From Nitrospirota bacterium (lineage in GTDB: Bacteria; Nitrospinota_A; UBA7883; JACRGQ01): a DNA stretch of 7,828 nt. Below the pieces are notes generated by a model. It made no database searches. It was given only the letters and a program-made list of their open reading frames with translations, and was not told the DNA's origin. The DNA lies in the NCBI GenBank assembly GCA_024275775.1, contig JAJRYM010000241.1, forward strand, positions 1-7,828, in the 5' to 3' direction. The first letter of the stretch is position 1. Every line of letters begins with the position of its first letter. Positions 5,060 through 7,828 of this stretch are shown here, piece by piece. The translations under genes and the position numbers were made by a program.

Positions 5060-5578
5060 ATGAAATTGGTAGTAGGACTAGGCAATCCCGGCCCGCAGTA
5101 CGCCGCCACAAGGCATAACGCCGGGTTTATGGCCGTGGATTACATCGGCGACAGGCTTGGAATCCGTTTCGACGCGGAGCTTTGCAGATCGCTGGTTGCG
5201 GACGGTGAGCATGAGGGCGAGGACCTGACGCTGGCCAAACCGCAGACTTTCATGAATCTGAGCGGCCGGGCGGTATCGGCGCTTATGAACAGGTTTTCGC
5301 TGTCGCCTGACGATTTGACGGTAATCCATGACGATATAGATATCCCTCTCGGCAAGGTGAAAGAAAAAAGTGGAGGCGGCTCTGCCGGGCATAACGGGAT
5401 AGCGTCCATAATTCATGAAATCGGCACGAGCGATTTCAGAAGGTTGAGAATAGGCGTGGGGCGCCCATCGCGAGGCGAAGACGCATCGGAGTTCGTTTTG
5501 TCTCCTTTCGAGAAGAGCGAACACGACGAAATTAACGAATCGATTGAAAAATGTTTTTCCATGGCTGTTAACTTTTAA
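5060..5578 (+). CDS. pth: Peptidyl-tRNA hydrolase
   Basis: 172 residues. It cleaves the ester between peptide and tRNA on prematurely released peptidyl-tRNA, recycling tRNA in the cytosol. Conserved positions are present: GLGNPG (6-11) with Asn9, TRHNAGF (17-23) with catalytic His19, PQTFMNLSG (61-69) with Asn66, HDDIDIPLGK (90-99) with Asp91, GGSAGHNGI (106-114) with Asn112, and FRRLRIGVGRP (126-136). Asn9, His19, Asn66, Asp91 and Asn112 correspond to the E. coli active-site residues 10, 20, 68, 93 and 114. The protein stops with MAVNF and is about 15-20 residues shorter than the usual ~190, with the shortage at the C-terminal helix. No alternative frame restores it convincingly. It starts 18 bases after rplY and ends 9 bases before hppA. 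Confidence 0.96.
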   Translation: MKLVVGLGNPGPQYAATRHNAGFMAVDYIGDRLGIRFDAELCRSLVADGEHEGEDLTLAKPQTFMNLSGRAVSALMNRFSLSPDDLTVIHDDIDIPLGKVKEKSGGGSAGHNGIASIIHEIGTSDFRRLRIGVGRPSRGEDASEFVLSPFEKSEHDEINESIEKCFSMAVNF

Positions 5579-5587
5579 GGGGGAATA

Positions 5588-7558
5588 ATGGAAAGCTGGG
5601 TGAAATTTGCACCGCTGTTTGGAATTGTAGGGCTCGCGTTTGGGGCCGGTATGTTTGCGATGATACTGAAACAGTCGCCGGGTAACGAAAAGATGCGGGA
5701 AATCGCCGCCGCCATTCACGAAGGCGCGATGGTATTCCTTAAAAGCGAATATTCAAGAATTGCCGTGTTCATAGCGATTGTTTTCGTACTTCTGGCGATT
5801 TTCATATCTCCTCAGACGGCCGTCGCGTTTGTGTTCGGGGCGGGTAGCTCCATGCTGGCCGGTTTCATAGGGATGAACGCCGCCACAAGGGCGAATGTGA
5901 GAACATCGGAAGCCGCCCGCCAGTTCGGCGCGGAAAAGGCGCTTCAGGTGGCGTTTTCCGGCGGGGCGGTTATGGGGCTTACAGTAGCGAGCCTCGGTCT
6001 GATAGGCATCGGGATACTGATGATTACCGCCGGAGACGATTTTGCCAATATAAGCTATTTCAGCGGGTTCGCCATGGGCGCCAGCTCTATAGCGCTTTTC
6101 GCCCGTATAGGCGGCGGCATATATACCAAGGCGGCCGATGTGGGGAGCGACCTCGTGGGCAAAATTGAGGCCGGGATACCGGAAGACGATCCGCGAAACC
6201 CCGGCGTTATAGCCGATAACGTGGGCGACTGCGTTGGCGACACAGCCGGCATGGGAGCGGATATATTTGAATCTTACGTAGGCTCCCTCGTGGCCACCAT
6301 AACTATAGGGGCGGCGCTTCAGTCGTGGCCTCATGTCGTACTTCCTGTTCTGGTGGTAATGGCGGGGCTTGTGGCTTCCCTTATAGGGATAGCGAGCATG
6401 AAAGTTTTCGAGAAGGCAGGCGCGGCAGAGGTTCTGCGATACACCGCCATAATAGCGGCTGTTCTTCTTCTGATTATGTCGTGGTTTATCGTCGACGGGC
6501 TTGGGCTCTCAACAGGAGTGTTCGGCGCGCTGGTGCTTGGAACCGTGGCGGGCGTCTGCATAGGGCTTCTTACAGAGTATTACACCGGCATGTTCGGGCC
6601 GGTTAAAAAAATAGCCGAAGCGTGCCGCACCGGCGCGGCTACCTGCATTATTACCGGTTTCGCCGTAGGGCTTGAAAGCACGGCTCTTCCGGTGGCCGTA
6701 ATAGCCATAGCCACTTTCGGCTCGGCCTATATGGCGGGCCTTTACGGCATCGGCTTGGCGGCGGTCGGAATGCTTTCGACCGTTGGAATAACGATGAGCG
6801 TCGATGCGTACGGCCCGATAGCCGATAACGCCGGCGGTATTTCGGAGATGGCCGGCCTTGGGCCGGAAACAAGAAAAATCACCGACTCCCTCGATGCCAT
6901 TGGCAACACGACGGCCGCCATAGGCAAAGGCTTCGCCATCGGCTCCGCGGCGCTTACGGCCCTCGCGCTCTATTCCGCCTACGCCACTGCGGTAGGCCTC
7001 AAAGTGATTAACCTGCTTGATTACACCGTGGTCGTTGGGATGTTTCTCGGCGGGGTAGTGCCGTTCATAATAGCGGCGCTTACGATGACCTCGGTCGGCA
7101 AAGCCGCCACCGCCATGGTTGAGGAAATACGCAGACAGTTCCGCGAGATACCCGGCCTGATGGAAGGAACCGGCAAGCCCGATTCTGCCCGGTGCGTGGA
7201 AATTTCCACCAAGTCGGCTCTCAGGGAGATGATTCTGCCCGGCATGATAGGCGTTACCACCCCCATAGTAATCGGCCTTATTTTCGGCAAGGAAGCGCTA
7301 GGCGGCACACTGGCCGGCGCCACGCTTTCAGGCGTACTGCTGGCTCTGCTTATGGCCAACAGCGGCGGCGCGTGGGATAACGCCAAAAAATACATCGAAC
7401 AGGGCGCTCACGGCGGGAAAGGTTCCGATGCTCATAAAGCCGGGGTAGCTGGCGACACCGTTGGCGACCCCTTCAAGGATACTTCCGGGCCGTCGATGAA
7501 CATCGTTATAAAACTTATGTCCATCGTATCGCTGGTCATAGCTCCTTTGCTTGTATAG
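5588..7558 (+). CDS. hppA: Membrane-bound ion-translocating pyrophosphatase, K+-dependent type
   Basis: 656 residues, within the bacterial range, with about 16 hydrophobic helices. It hydrolyses cytosolic pyrophosphate and pumps H+ or Na+ out across the inner membrane. Active-site signatures: DVGSDLVGKIE (184-194), NPGVIADNVGD (204-214) and GDTAGMGADIFESY (217-230), DAYGPIADNAGG (406-417), GNTTAAIGKG (439-448), GGAWDNAKKYIE (593-604), and AGDTVGDPFKDTSGPSMN (621-638). Ala443 in GNTTAAIGKG, where K+-independent enzymes carry lysine, marks the K+-requiring class. The pump glutamate appears as Glu228 in the FESY motif, the placement seen in Na+-pumping enzymes; K+-independent H+ pumps have it four residues later. 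Some K+-dependent H+ pumps share the early placement, so the ion is not settled. The Shine-Dalgarno AGGGGG overlaps the end of the pth stop codon. DUF177 begins 15 bases after its stop. Confidence 0.96.
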   Translation: MESWVKFAPLFGIVGLAFGAGMFAMILKQSPGNEKMREIAAAIHEGAMVFLKSEYSRIAVFIAIVFVLLAIFISPQTAVAFVFGAGSSMLAGFIGMNAATRANVRTSEAARQFGAEKALQVAFSGGAVMGLTVASLGLIGIGILMITAGDDFANISYFSGFAMGASSIALFARIGGGIYTKAADVGSDLVGKIEAGIPEDDPRNPGVIADNVGDCVGDTAGMGADIFESYVGSLVATITIGAALQSWPHVVLPVLVVMAGLVASLIGIASMKVFEKAGAAEVLRYTAIIAAVLLLIMSWFIVDGLGLSTGVFGALVLGTVAGVCIGLLTEYYTGMFGPVKKIAEACRTGAATCIITGFAVGLESTALPVAVIAIATFGSAYMAGLYGIGLAAVGMLSTVGITMSVDAYGPIADNAGGISEMAGLGPETRKITDSLDAIGNTTAAIGKGFAIGSAALTALALYSAYATAVGLKVINLLDYTVVVGMFLGGVVPFIIAALTMTSVGKAATAMVEEIRRQFREIPGLMEGTGKPDSARCVEISTKSALREMILPGMIGVTTPIVIGLIFGKEALGGTLAGATLSGVLLALLMANSGGAWDNAKKYIEQGAHGGKGSDAHKAGVAGDTVGDPFKDTSGPSMNIVIKLMSIVSLVIAPLLV

Positions 7559-7573
7559 ACTGAAAGAGAAAAC

Positions 7574-7828
7574 GTGACCATCTGCGCGGTGAATGAAATG
7601 AAGGAACAGATACAAGGAATATTCCTTGATGTGGAAGGCATAGACGCCCTGGCGGGGAAAAGCCTTTCCATCACCCGGCCCGCGGCGGAAATTTTCCAGG
7701 TTGATGACGAGCCGGAAACTTCCGGCGAACTGAAGGCCGAACTTCTATTCAGCAGGTACAGCGGCGATGTGTACGTAACGGGAACGGCCAGTGTTGTTTT
7801 CCGTCTGGAGTGCGGAAAGTGCCTTAAC
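7574..7828 (+). CDS. DUF177 / YceD family protein, N-terminal part (runs off right edge)
   Basis: The first 85 codons of a gene cut by the window edge, open throughout. The tail of the visible part, GDVYVTGTASVVFRLECGKC (64-83), matches the family pattern of beta strands followed by a Leu-x-Cys-x-x-Cys-Leu motif, with Cys80 and Cys83. YceD proteins commonly lie next to rpmF (ribosomal protein bL32) and have been linked to 23S rRNA metabolism, so rpmF and perhaps plsX-fabH may follow. I chose the GTG at 7574 because VTICAVNEMKEQ lines up with the usual Mkixvxxi start, with GAGA upstream. An in-frame ATG at 7598 (codon 9) is the alternative. The 15-base gap from hppA implies the same transcript. 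Confidence 0.75.
   Translation, partial: MTICAVNEMKEQIQGIFLDVEGIDALAGKSLSITRPAAEIFQVDDEPETSGELKAELLFSRYSGDVYVTGTASVVFRLECGKCLN

Noticed and set aside
5078..5719. 213-codon minus-strand open frame opposite pth and the hppA start
   Set aside because: Mirror of conserved pth codons; no family resemblance and no start signals.
5753..6334. 193-codon minus-strand open frame inside hppA
   Set aside because: Lies wholly opposite the conserved hppA active-site region; His/Tyr/Arg-rich shadow translation.
1..7828. Insertion sequence, prophage, CRISPR array, toxin-antitoxin or defence genes
   Set aside because: No transposase, integrase, direct-repeat array, terminal inverted repeats or defence-type proteins are visible. 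The tRNA-Gln 3' end is followed directly by prs, so it does not mark an integrated element.

Overview
This window looks like ordinary chromosomal housekeeping DNA from a free-living Gram-negative-type bacterium. The order tRNA-Gln, prs, rplY (long Ctc/TL5 form), pth is one I associate with Deltaproteobacteria/Desulfobacterota (Geobacter-like) and related deep lineages. The long bL25 with an acidic tail and a membrane pyrophosphatase fit that, but the exact phylum is an inference. All genes are bacterial in type, with clear Shine-Dalgarno sites and recognisable sigma70-type promoters. I see no mobile element, CRISPR array, phage gene or integration scar.

Layout. The left third (1-2312) is read on the minus strand. 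Going in the direction of transcription it holds rplM and rpsI, overlapping by one base, then a 184-base leader/spacer with strong RNA-structure potential. After that come an EamA-family drug/metabolite transporter and the first 77 codons of a membrane-anchored sulfatase/alkaline-phosphatase-superfamily protein that runs off the left edge. Between 2313 and 2453 two back-to-back promoters fire outward: a consensus promoter into rplM and a TATAAT-containing one into a BI-1/YccA-family membrane protein gene. The right part is read on the plus strand. The BI-1 gene stands alone, followed by a 157-base spacer with a hairpin and a good promoter. Then comes an apparently continuous operon: tRNA-Gln(UUG), prs, rplY, pth, hppA and the start of a DUF177/YceD gene cut by the right edge. 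Gaps between these genes are 9-31 bases, with no terminator visible.

How the genes work together. The right operon joins translation (tRNA-Gln, ribosomal protein bL25, peptidyl-tRNA hydrolase, and DUF177, which commonly sits next to rpmF) with phosphoribosyl metabolism (PRPP synthase). It also carries a membrane pyrophosphatase that can recover energy from the pyrophosphate released by tRNA charging and by PRPP-using reactions. The left rplM-rpsI pair supplies uL13 and uS9.

The item most worth a second look is the RNA leader between rpsI and the EamA transporter. On the minus strand it can fold as a Rho-independent terminator or as a mutually exclusive longer stem that consumes the terminator's 5' arm, and a further hairpin covers part of the transporter's Shine-Dalgarno site. 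That is the architecture of an attenuator or riboswitch-like element, but I recognise no known aptamer. No wholly new multi-gene system is evident.
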